Source: Larkinella humicola (GTDB taxonomy: Bacteria; Bacteroidota; Bacteroidia; Cytophagales; Spirosomataceae). From it: a stretch of 64,000 bases of DNA. Every line of letters starts with the position of its first letter. Position 1 is the stretch's first letter. A program made the translations under genes and the position numbers. Under the pieces are notes generated by a model. The model was not told the DNA's origin and ran no database searches. It saw only the letters and a program-made list of their open reading frames with translations. Positions 26,384-33,915 of the stretch are shown piece by piece. The DNA is taken from assembly GCF_008727875.1 (NCBI RefSeq), contig NZ_VTWS01000001.1, positions 1,488,001 through 1,552,000 on the forward strand, read 5' to 3'.

Positions 26384-27358
26384 ATGCCCCACTCCTGCCT
26401 GACATTCCTGTTTTTCGTCCTCTTGGGTGTACCCATCCAGCCCGTTTCCGCCCAATCGTCCGGGGTTGACTATCCACATCCGGTGCGCTATTTGGCGCTC
26501 TCGCTGGAGTCGAAACCGGTTCGCATGGCCTACATGGACGTAAAACCGAGCCGGCCCAACGGCAAAACCGTCGTTCTTCTGCACGGAAAAAACTTCAATG
26601 GGTATTACTGGAAAACCGTCATTCAATGGCTGACTACCAAGGGCTACCGGGCCATTGTGCCCGATCAGATCGGTTGGGGAAAGTCGTCGCACCCCGACAT
26701 TCACTACAGTTTTCACCGACTGGCCGCCAATACGAAACAGCTGCTCGACACGCTGGGCATCCCGAAAGTGACGGTTCTGGCGCACTCGATGGGTGGCATG
26801 TTGGGAACTCGTTTTGCGTTGATGTATCCCGAAACCGTGGAAAAACTGGTGTTGGAAAACCCCATCGGTCTGGAGGATTACAAAACATTTGTACCGTATC
26901 AAACCATTGAACAACAGTTTCAGAAAGAAAAATCAGCCACGCCCGAATCGTACCGGCAGTACCAGAAAAGCTATTATCCAGTCTGGAAACCAGCCTATGA
27001 CGACCTCGTTCGGGTGCAGGCCAGCGACCTGAAATCGCCCGATTTCAACGCCATTGCCTGGACCAATGCCCTCACCTATCTGATGATTTATGAACAACCG
27101 GTTTGCTACGAATTTGAACGTTTGAACCCGCCAACGCTGCTCATTATCGGACAGGCTGATCGGACGGTTGTGGGAAAAAACCTGCTGTCCAAAGACGACC
27201 AGGCAAAACATGGGGTATATCCTGCTTTGGGAAAACAGACCGTCAAAAAAATGAAAGCGGGTAAACTGGTCGAACTGGAAGGCGTCGGGCACATTCCCCA
27301 CATCCAGGAACCGGAGCGGTTTTTGAACGCCCTGAGCGATTTTTTGAACGAAGCCTAA
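26384..27358 (+). CDS. Secreted alpha/beta hydrolase
   Basis: A 324-residue protein with a signal peptide (TFLFFVLLGVPIQPVSAQ). The alpha/beta hydrolase core is complete: oxyanion loop VVLLHGKNFNGYYW, nucleophile Ser135 in LAHSMGGMLG, acid Asp in IIGQADRTVVG, and catalytic His in EGVGHIPHIQEPERF. Its residues resemble those of epoxide hydrolases and esterases, but the HGKN oxyanion segment favours ester or lactone hydrolysis. It probably works in the periplasm. The substrate is unknown. The gene has its own start at 26384 and is followed by an SDR 62 bases later. Confidence 0.85.
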   Translation: MPHSCLTFLFFVLLGVPIQPVSAQSSGVDYPHPVRYLALSLESKPVRMAYMDVKPSRPNGKTVVLLHGKNFNGYYWKTVIQWLTTKGYRAIVPDQIGWGKSSHPDIHYSFHRLAANTKQLLDTLGIPKVTVLAHSMGGMLGTRFALMYPETVEKLVLENPIGLEDYKTFVPYQTIEQQFQKEKSATPESYRQYQKSYYPVWKPAYDDLVRVQASDLKSPDFNAIAWTNALTYLMIYEQPVCYEFERLNPPTLLIIGQADRTVVGKNLLSKDDQAKHGVYPALGKQTVKKMKAGKLVELEGVGHIPHIQEPERFLNALSDFLNEA

Positions 27359-27420
27359 AATATTTCCAACCATCTGACCGTCCAGGCAGTTAGATTGAAA
27401 CGAATCAACCAACGCACATC

Positions 27421-28503
27421 ATGACGACAAAGGCAAGCAAAACAGCACTGATAACGGGAGCCTCCAGCGGAATCGGCCAGGAACTGGCAAAACTGTTTGC
27501 AAAAGATGGTTACAACCTGATACTTGTTGCCCGCAGCACCGATGTTCTGAACGAACTCGGCGGACGGTTTTGGGACGAATACGGGGTTGAAACGGCGGTC
27601 ATTACGAAAGACCTTTCGGAAGAAGATGCCGCTCAGGATGTCTATAATCAGGTCAAAGCGAAAAATCTATCGGTCGATGTCCTGGTCAATGACGCCGGTG
27701 TCGGCCTCTACGGGCTTTTTGCCACCGAAACCGACTGGGAACGGGAAAAATCGCTGATTCACCTGAACGTCCTGACCACCACGCAGATGACCAAGCTCTT
27801 TCTGAAAGAGATGGTGGAGCGGAATGAGGGAAAAATCCTGAACCTGGCGTCGCTGGTATCGATAACCCCCATGCCGCTGATGGCGGTATATGCCGCCACG
27901 AAGGCCTATATTTATAATTTTACACAGTCGCTGATCAACGAATTGAAGGACACCAACGTCAGTGTGACGGCTTTGCTTCCCAACGCCACCGATACCGACT
28001 TCTTCAACAAAGCCGGTGCCGCGAACACGAAAGCAACTGAGAATCTGGACAATCCGGCCACGGTTGCCAAAGATGCATATCACGCATTGATGAAAGGAGC
28101 GTCGAAAGTCGTACCAGGCGGCTTGGTCAACAAAGCCTACGAAGTGGTGTCATACGTGGCTCCGCAGGAAACCCTGGCTGGGATGATGCGGAAGACCATG
28201 CAACCGAAAGCGGAACCCAAAACCGACGAAAAAGACAACAAAGCGGCTTTGACGTGGGGAATCGGTCTGGCGGCTGTGGTGCTGGCCGGAGCGGCCATTG
28301 CCCTCGTATATGCCAATAGCAGCGAATACGACAAAGTCCGGTATCGCTACAAAGCGGGTAAAATCAAATCCGGTGCCGACGACGTATACGACGATGTGAA
28401 AGACAGCCTGCTCAGCGGATTGAACAGCATCAAAGATGCCGTCAGCACGGCCAAAGAAGTGGTCGCCAAAGCGAAAGAAACCTTCGCGGAAGCATTGTCC
28501 TAA
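27421..28503 (+). CDS. Short-chain dehydrogenase fused to a membrane/YtxH-like tail
   Basis: The 360-residue protein begins with a classical SDR: TGASSGIGQELAK for NAD(P), DVLVNDAGVGLYG, a serine in LNLASLVSITPMP, and the catalytic pair Tyr157-x-x-x-Lys161 in VYAATKAY. The SDR ends near residue 255. A charged linker (KAEPKTDEKDNKAA), one hydrophobic helix (about 277-298, WGIGLAAVVLAGAAIAL) and a Lys/Asp-rich amphipathic tail of about 60 residues follow. The tail resembles YtxH-like stress proteins. The enzyme would therefore be tethered to the inner membrane. Ordinary SDRs are about 250 residues, so this is a fusion. Substrate unknown. Confidence 0.85.
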   Translation: MTTKASKTALITGASSGIGQELAKLFAKDGYNLILVARSTDVLNELGGRFWDEYGVETAVITKDLSEEDAAQDVYNQVKAKNLSVDVLVNDAGVGLYGLFATETDWEREKSLIHLNVLTTTQMTKLFLKEMVERNEGKILNLASLVSITPMPLMAVYAATKAYIYNFTQSLINELKDTNVSVTALLPNATDTDFFNKAGAANTKATENLDNPATVAKDAYHALMKGASKVVPGGLVNKAYEVVSYVAPQETLAGMMRKTMQPKAEPKTDEKDNKAALTWGIGLAAVVLAGAAIALVYANSSEYDKVRYRYKAGKIKSGADDVYDDVKDSLLSGLNSIKDAVSTAKEVVAKAKETFAEALS

Positions 28504-28511
28504 CGGAACGA

Positions 28512-28571
28512 TTCGAAACCCTGACAGGGTCTTCGACCACATCGGTGGCCCGTCGCTGTCAGGGTTTCGAA
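28512..28571. repeat. Perfect 16-bp inverted repeat, bidirectional terminator candidate
   Basis: TTCGAAACCCTGACAG (28512-28527) pairs exactly with 28556-28571. The 28-base centre can form a further small hairpin. It sits between the 3' ends of the convergent SDR and outer-membrane protein genes, eight bases after the SDR stop. Confidence 0.7.
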
Positions 28572-28573
28572 CT

Positions 28574-29206
28574 TCACAATTCACTCAAATACAGCACAAT
28601 CCCCGCTGAAATCCGAAAGGTGCTGACATCGGCTTTGTCCGTCGTCCGTTCGCCGTTCAGATCGATGGCCGATTTACCACCCGCCTGAAAAGAACCGTTC
28701 AGGGTCAGAGCCACAGGCAACGACAGAAAGTAATGAAGACCCGCGCCGATGTGGGCGGCTCCCCCTTTGAACAGAATGTTGTCGTAGGCATTGTTGTTGA
28801 TCACCTGATCGACTTTCCCGGCCCGGTGAACATACCCAATCTCCGCAAAAGGGCGCAGGGCGTGGGTGGTGGCTGAAAAATGAAAGCGAACCCCACCCGT
28901 CAGGTTCGTGAATTGAAAAGACTCGGCGTCAATTTTTTTCAGGTTCATTTTCGTCCGGTCATACTGCGCAAATACTTCAAACCGCTGCGTCAGACCAAAC
29001 CCGACACGACCACCAAAACCGATGCCGTTGCCGGAATTTTCGTCCAGAAACTGAAAATAGTCCGACGACCAGCCGAGCATGTGGCCTTGTAAACTCAGGT
29101 TAAGCCCTTCGGTCGTCGACTTTTGCCGAATGGTTTGCGCGAAAGCGGGCGCCGATTCGACGAAACCAGCCAGCAAAAACAACAAGAATATTGAGGAAAG
29201 TCGCAT
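28574..29206 (-). CDS. Outer-membrane beta-barrel protein
   Basis: A 210-residue protein with signal peptide (SSIFLLFLLAGFVESAPAFAQ). It has alternating-hydrophobicity strands: GIGFGGRVGFGLTQRFEVFAQY, FTNLTGGVRFHF, LRPFAEIGYVHR and GAGLHYFLSLPVALTLNGSF. It ends in STFRISAGIVLYL. This matches the eight-stranded OmpA-like/OmpW-like barrels common in the phylum. No periplasmic peptidoglycan-binding domain is present. It may be an adhesin, a structural barrel or a small channel. Convergent with the SDR gene. Confidence 0.8.
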   Translation of the reverse strand: MRLSSIFLLFLLAGFVESAPAFAQTIRQKSTTEGLNLSLQGHMLGWSSDYFQFLDENSGNGIGFGGRVGFGLTQRFEVFAQYDRTKMNLKKIDAESFQFTNLTGGVRFHFSATTHALRPFAEIGYVHRAGKVDQVINNNAYDNILFKGGAAHIGAGLHYFLSLPVALTLNGSFQAGGKSAIDLNGERTTDKADVSTFRISAGIVLYLSEL

Positions 29207-29255
29207 GGTTGAAAGACGCGTTTAGGTACGAGAAATCGATTAGGTAGGGACTGGA

Positions 29256-31013
29256 TTAAAAGGTAAGAACCGTGTCGCCGGTGCGGACTTCGAAGGTTTG
29301 GCCGGCCGGGAAAACCACTGGTTTCCCTTTGACTTCTTCACTGATGGTGGCCGACCGCAGCGCAAGCCGTTGGCCGTTGGTGGCTTCAACGGCATAGATC
29401 CGAAATTCGAGCAAATCCTTTTTCCGGAATAGATCGTTACCCGCCTGCCTGATCCGGGTCACTTCCCCAAAAGCCGTCGCACCCGCCAGAATCACCACTT
29501 CGCCCTCACTCACCACCGCGTCGATGACCCGAAACCGAACCGTCTCTCCCTCCTGAGCGCGGGACGACGACAGATCGTTGCTCAACGCCAGCTTCACCGG
29601 CAAACGCCTGATGGCAACCGACTTGCGGGTCACCGGTCGTTTCACCGGTTCCGGCATGGGCTCGGTAGTCGTCGGCGCAACGGGTTCTGCTTTGGGCGGT
29701 GTCACCGGTGTTTCCTCAACCGATTTGGGCGGCACGGTTTTGGGTTTTATCGCACCCGGTTTTTTCGGCAGGCTCGTTTTGGGTTTGTTTTCAACCGGAT
29801 CGGGCGTTGGTTCTGGAACCGTCACCCGGTTTTCGCGGGAATCCGCATAAACCAGCGTCGGCGAGGTTACGGACGAAACAACGGGCTTAATCTGTACCGA
29901 CGGTTTCTTGCCCCCACCGATTTTTGTCGTGGGATTGGGCAGCGGGTTGCGATCCAGTAGCAGCATCCCCAGAAACAGCACCGCGACCAGCGTGAGGGTT
30001 CCCGCCAGCAGGAATTCCCAGTTCGTACGAAACCAGTCCGGCGTATGTTGGACTAAAAACCGTCCTGAAAAGTGGGATTCTGACTTTTTTGCCCCCGCCA
30101 GCTTTCGATTGGGCTGCATATCCACCACATCCGTAACCGGCAGCGGAGGCATGATGTGGGCGGGATCCAGAACGGGGGCCGAGGCATAAAACGGTTGCAG
30201 GGCTTTTTGAAAGGCTTTGGCGTCGGCAAACCGTTTGGCCGGATTTTTATCCAGGACTTTTTGCACCACCGCTTCCAGTTCTTTCGGAATCTGGCCATCC
30301 AGTTTTCGCAACGGAATCGGTTTTTCCCGCACAATGGCCTGCATCAGTTCGTAATCCGTCCGGCTGGCAAAAGGCAGTTTCCCCGACAGCAGTTCGTACA
30401 GCAAAACGCCCATGGCATACAGATCCGAAGCGGGCGAAGGCTCCTGTCCTTCAATGAGTTCCGGTGCCATGTATTCAAGCGTTCCCACAAGGCGGTTGGC
30501 CTGGGTCAGTCGCTGCTCCCCACTGACGCGGGCAATGCCAAAATCCATGAGTTTGATGGTGCCTTCCGGCGTCAGCATCAGGTTGGCCGGTTTGATGTCG
30601 CGGTGCAGAATCCCCTTCCGGTGGGCGTGTGCCATGCCTTCAAGCCCCTGTCTGACCACCTCCGCAGCAATGGCGGGTGACAAAGCCCCGGCTTTTCGAA
30701 TCAACGCTTCCAGACTATCGCCTTCGACGTACTCCATGGCCATGAAATAGTCGGCATTATCCTGCAAAAAATTGTAGACAACCGCAATGTTGGGGTGGTT
30801 CAGCCGGGCCAGGATCAGGGCTTCGTTCCGAAACCGCTCCATGAAAGACGTCTGCGAAACGAGGTGCGGGTGGAGCATTTTCACCGCAACCAGTCGTTGC
30901 AGCAGCGTATCGGTTGCCTGATAAACCGTCCCCATACCGCCTTCGCCCAGGAGCGATTCGATGCGGTAGTGCTGGATGAGACGGCCTTGTAGGGTGGGCT
31001 TCTGGTTATTCAT
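29256..31013 (-). CDS. Membrane Ser/Thr protein kinase (PknB-like) with extracytoplasmic tail
   Basis: The start is the ATG at 31013 (MNNQKPTLQG), giving 585 residues. It overlaps the end of the PP2C gene by eight bases (ATGAATAA), so translation is probably coupled. The kinase domain is complete: glycine loop GEGGMGTVYQATD, Lys45 in VAVKML, catalytic Asp139 in HRDIKPANLML, DFGIARVSG and APELIEG. A membrane helix (FLLAGTLTLVAVLFLGMLLL) lies near residue 345. A Pro/Lys/Thr-rich linker and a C-terminal beta-rich domain (VRFRVIDAVVSEGEVVILAG) follow outside the membrane. With the FHA protein and phosphatase it forms a phospho-threonine signalling operon. The external ligand is unknown. Confidence 0.92.
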   Translation of the reverse strand: MNNQKPTLQGRLIQHYRIESLLGEGGMGTVYQATDTLLQRLVAVKMLHPHLVSQTSFMERFRNEALILARLNHPNIAVVYNFLQDNADYFMAMEYVEGDSLEALIRKAGALSPAIAAEVVRQGLEGMAHAHRKGILHRDIKPANLMLTPEGTIKLMDFGIARVSGEQRLTQANRLVGTLEYMAPELIEGQEPSPASDLYAMGVLLYELLSGKLPFASRTDYELMQAIVREKPIPLRKLDGQIPKELEAVVQKVLDKNPAKRFADAKAFQKALQPFYASAPVLDPAHIMPPLPVTDVVDMQPNRKLAGAKKSESHFSGRFLVQHTPDWFRTNWEFLLAGTLTLVAVLFLGMLLLDRNPLPNPTTKIGGGKKPSVQIKPVVSSVTSPTLVYADSRENRVTVPEPTPDPVENKPKTSLPKKPGAIKPKTVPPKSVEETPVTPPKAEPVAPTTTEPMPEPVKRPVTRKSVAIRRLPVKLALSNDLSSSRAQEGETVRFRVIDAVVSEGEVVILAGATAFGEVTRIRQAGNDLFRKKDLLEFRIYAVEATNGQRLALRSATISEEVKGKPVVFPAGQTFEVRTGDTVLTF

Positions 31014-31953
31014 GAAGACGTTCGCTGTCACGCGTAAAGGGTACGTCAATTTCGCGGGTTTCGCGCGGGGCGGGAAGCGTTCCGGCGACGGTTCGCTCGG
31101 CCAGAACCACGGTGATGTTGTCGTGACCACCCCGGTTTTTGGCCAGTTGAACGAGCTCGGAAGCGACCCGGGGCAAGGTGTCCTGAGCCAGCAGCCGTAG
31201 CAAATCGTCTTCCCGGCAGTATTCGTACAGACCGTCGGAACACAGCAGCAGCCGGTCACCGGTATCGAACGGCAGCACGCAACGGCCCAGGTCCACCCGA
31301 ATGTCGGCTTTGGTCCCCATAGCCTGCGTCAGGACGTTACGCTCGGGATGACGGGCGGCTTTTTCCTCCGTGATTTCTCCCATGTTCAGCAATTGCTGGA
31401 CATACGTATGGTCTTCTGTTAACTGAACGAGCTGGCCATTTTTGTACAGATACGCCCGGCTGTCGCCCACATGCGCAAAATACAGTTGCTCGTTCTGAAC
31501 CACCACGGCGGTGCAGGTTGTCCCCATACCCCGGAAGGTTTCGTGCTGAAGCGACTCGTCAAAAATTTGCCGGTTGGCAATCTGAAAAGCACGCATCAGG
31601 CTATTTTCGGTGGTGTCGCGGAATTGAAAATATTCCCGGCTGACCATCTCGGCGGCCATCTGACTGGCAATCTCCCCGGCCAGATGCCCGCCCATGCCAT
31701 CCGCCACCAGCAACAGATACCCTTTAACCCGGCGGATGCCTTCATCGGCCAGCCGGACGAACAAACCGGTGTCTTCGTTGTTTTTCCGGACATTCCCAAT
31801 GTCCGAAACGACGATGGCATTGAGGTCGCCGGAAACGACGGGCAGCGGGGTCGACTCTTCCCCCCCGCGTTCCGCCGACACGCTTTCTTCAACGGTTTCC
31901 GGCAAGGCGGGTGACAATTTTTTCCCGAAAAGATACTGGACGATTTTTTTCAT
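31006..31953 (-). CDS. PP2C-type protein phosphatase
   Basis: I place the start at the ATG at 31953 (MKKIVQYLFG; 315 residues). A TTG at 32004 that overlaps the preceding stop as TTGA is an alternative, adding 17 residues. All PP2C metal-binding motifs are present: SDIGNVRKNNED, LLVADGMGGHLAGE, FAHVGDSRAYLY, TEDHTYVQQLLNMG, LLLCSDGLYEY and GGHDNITVVL. It would remove phosphate from Ser/Thr residues placed by the adjoining kinase. It is cytoplasmic. Its stop lies inside the first codons of the kinase gene, and it is the middle gene of the three-gene operon. Confidence 0.92.
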   Translation of the reverse strand: MKKIVQYLFGKKLSPALPETVEESVSAERGGEESTPLPVVSGDLNAIVVSDIGNVRKNNEDTGLFVRLADEGIRRVKGYLLLVADGMGGHLAGEIASQMAAEMVSREYFQFRDTTENSLMRAFQIANRQIFDESLQHETFRGMGTTCTAVVVQNEQLYFAHVGDSRAYLYKNGQLVQLTEDHTYVQQLLNMGEITEEKAARHPERNVLTQAMGTKADIRVDLGRCVLPFDTGDRLLLCSDGLYEYCREDDLLRLLAQDTLPRVASELVQLAKNRGGHDNITVVLAERTVAGTLPAPRETREIDVPFTRDSERLHE

Positions 31954-32000
31954 GAACGCTCTTACTATCAGTTCGTTAAAGCATCTTTTCAGGACTTGAA

Positions 32001-33695
32001 TCAATCGACCACCTGCCGACGTCCCATCAGTTCCAGGCCATACGAGATGGGCACGGCGAAGGTGATGCGGGTCGCATCCTGCGTGGTGTTACTGGCGGTG
32101 AATATGCCGATGACGTTGCCTTCCCGGTCGAAAACCGGCCCTCCGCTGTTGCCCGCGCCGGTGGCGTTCACCGTGAGCTGGTAATAATCCCCGAACTCGC
32201 TGTAATAACTGGACGACTTACCGCTGCTCTGGCCTTTGATGATTTTGCCGACGTTGCCGGGGGTGACGGTCACGTCCGGCACCTTGACAAACTGCGGGTT
32301 GCGGTTCGCAAAATCCGACGAATTTTCACCCACAAACACATCCGGCGAAATACCGGGATAACCCATCACCGTGACCAACTGGCCCGAGGCAATGTCTTTT
32401 TCCGCATTACGCATCTGAACGGGCGACAGCGTTTCGGCCAGGTCAATTTTGATCATGGCCACATCGTGTTTCGGCGAAATGATGGGTTTGCCACTGGCCG
32501 GAAAACGCTGCTCATTTTTGTTAAAAGTGACATCAAGGTAGGTATTGACGCCTTCGATGACTTTCCCCGACATCGGTTTTTTGCCAAAAAACCGTGTTTC
32601 ACCCGGCACCCAGCGGAACGGCTGCACCCGCTCCGGGCTGATTTCCCAACCCTTGGCACCCTGTACCAGCAACAGGCCGGGAAACGCATCGGGCGGGAAA
32701 CTGTAGTAGGAATTCCAGGCGGCAGCCACGTGGCGATTGGTCAGAATGTGGCCTTGGGGCGAAACCACGAAACCCGACCCGCTGGCCCCGTGCATGGCAA
32801 TCGGCTCACCCACGGCCACGTCTTTTTTCAGCCCCAGCAGCGGTTCGATCTGGCCGGGTTCGACTTCAATGTACATCGGAAAATTTTTCGTAGTGCCGTC
32901 CCATTGTTTGACCGGCATATACTGGTGGTAAATATCGTCGCCAGTCGGGGTGTAGATCAGTTTGTAACCAAATTCAATAAAAACCACTTTGCTGGTGTTG
33001 GCGGTGGCAATTTGCTCGGTCGTCAGGGAATGATCCGGTTTGGAAGCCGGTAGCACAACGGGGCGGTTGACGACCACCGTGGTGTTGGTTCGAAACTGGT
33101 CTTTAAACGCGAAGGCAATGCCGGAAAGAATGGCCAGCACCAGGGCGGCTCCCACCAGCACCGAGCGCGTTGTTTTTTTGCGTTCGGTCACCATCATCCG
33201 TTCTACGGTTTGTTTGCCCAGGCCCACTTTGGCCGGCACACCGGAAAATTCCTCTGCGTCGGAAACCGGCACCGGCATTTTGAATTCACTGGTTGGGTTG
33301 TAGGGCGTCGGCATCTCGACCACCCGCGTGCTTTGCATCCATTCGGCGGGGCGGGGACTGAGGTCGAACTGAAAAACCGGGCCGCCCTGGCCAAGCTGCA
33401 CTTCGTCGCCCGGTTGCAGAACCGCCGAGCCGACAATGCGGGTTTTGTTGACGAAAATACCGTTCCGGGAGTTGTTATCGATCACCTTGAAAACCGGCAG
33501 CGGACCTTCTTCTTTCACGAGTTTGCCGTGTTCGCGGGAAACCGTCGAATCCAGTTCGGGATCGAACAGCAGGTCGTTGGCGATGCCCCGGCCGAACGTC
33601 AGTTCGGTATACTTCTTGTAGTCGAATTCTTCGACCTGGTTGGCTTTGGTGCCGGTAAGATGACGGATGACAAACCGTTCTATTCGAGTAGCCAT
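32001..33695 (-). CDS. Membrane FHA domain - trypsin-like serine protease
   Basis: A 564-residue protein joining three parts. Residues about 30-110 are an FHA phosphothreonine-binding domain (LTFGRGIANDLLF, STVSREHGK, DNNSRNGIFVN). A membrane helix lies near 182-202 (SVLVGAALVLAILSGIAFAF). The rest is a trypsin/DegP-like protease outside the cytoplasm with His322 (LTNRHVAA), Asp411 (KHDVAMIK) and Ser517 (GAGNSGGPVF). So a cytoplasmic phospho-sensor is joined directly to an extracytoplasmic protease. The TTGA and ATGAATAA overlaps link it to PP2C and the kinase downstream. A near-consensus -7 element (CACCTTTG at 33749-33756) precedes it. Phosphorylation by the operon's kinase may control it; this is inference. 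Confidence 0.9.
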   Translation of the reverse strand: MATRIERFVIRHLTGTKANQVEEFDYKKYTELTFGRGIANDLLFDPELDSTVSREHGKLVKEEGPLPVFKVIDNNSRNGIFVNKTRIVGSAVLQPGDEVQLGQGGPVFQFDLSPRPAEWMQSTRVVEMPTPYNPTSEFKMPVPVSDAEEFSGVPAKVGLGKQTVERMMVTERKKTTRSVLVGAALVLAILSGIAFAFKDQFRTNTTVVVNRPVVLPASKPDHSLTTEQIATANTSKVVFIEFGYKLIYTPTGDDIYHQYMPVKQWDGTTKNFPMYIEVEPGQIEPLLGLKKDVAVGEPIAMHGASGSGFVVSPQGHILTNRHVAAAWNSYYSFPPDAFPGLLLVQGAKGWEISPERVQPFRWVPGETRFFGKKPMSGKVIEGVNTYLDVTFNKNEQRFPASGKPIISPKHDVAMIKIDLAETLSPVQMRNAEKDIASGQLVTVMGYPGISPDVFVGENSSDFANRNPQFVKVPDVTVTPGNVGKIIKGQSSGKSSSYYSEFGDYYQLTVNATGAGNSGGPVFDREGNVIGIFTASNTTQDATRITFAVPISYGLELMGRRQVVD

Positions 33696-33807
33696 GAGTG
33701 ACAGGAGTTAATACGTTGTAGGCTTGTTTTTTTTGCCGTTTGGACAATACAAAGGTGGGGAATCGGTCGGCAGCAGGAAATCGGGAAAAGCCCTGATTTT
33801 CGACTCC

Positions 33808-33851
33808 GGGAAACCTGTATTTTGCGTCTATAGGAAAACCTATATTTTGCG
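33808..33851 (+). promoter_or_regulatory. Tandem 16-bp direct repeats upstream of the TPR kinase
   Basis: AAACCTGTATTTTGCG (33811-33826) is repeated with one change at 33836-33851, a 25-base period. Both copies end in a near -7 sequence (TATTTTG). They could be duplicated promoters or an operator pair, 65 to 105 bases before the ATG. Confidence 0.4.
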
Positions 33852-33915
33852 GTAGTCCGTTGTTATTGAACGTTTTATATCCGTAATTTCGGCATCTTCT
33901 TTCTCTTTTCAGGCC

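Noticed and set aside
31014-31259. N-terminal extension of the Ser/Thr kinase reading frame
   Set aside because: It overlaps the PP2C catalytic region in another frame and has a shadow-like composition; the ATG at 31013 gives a normal kinase N-terminus and a coupled overlap.
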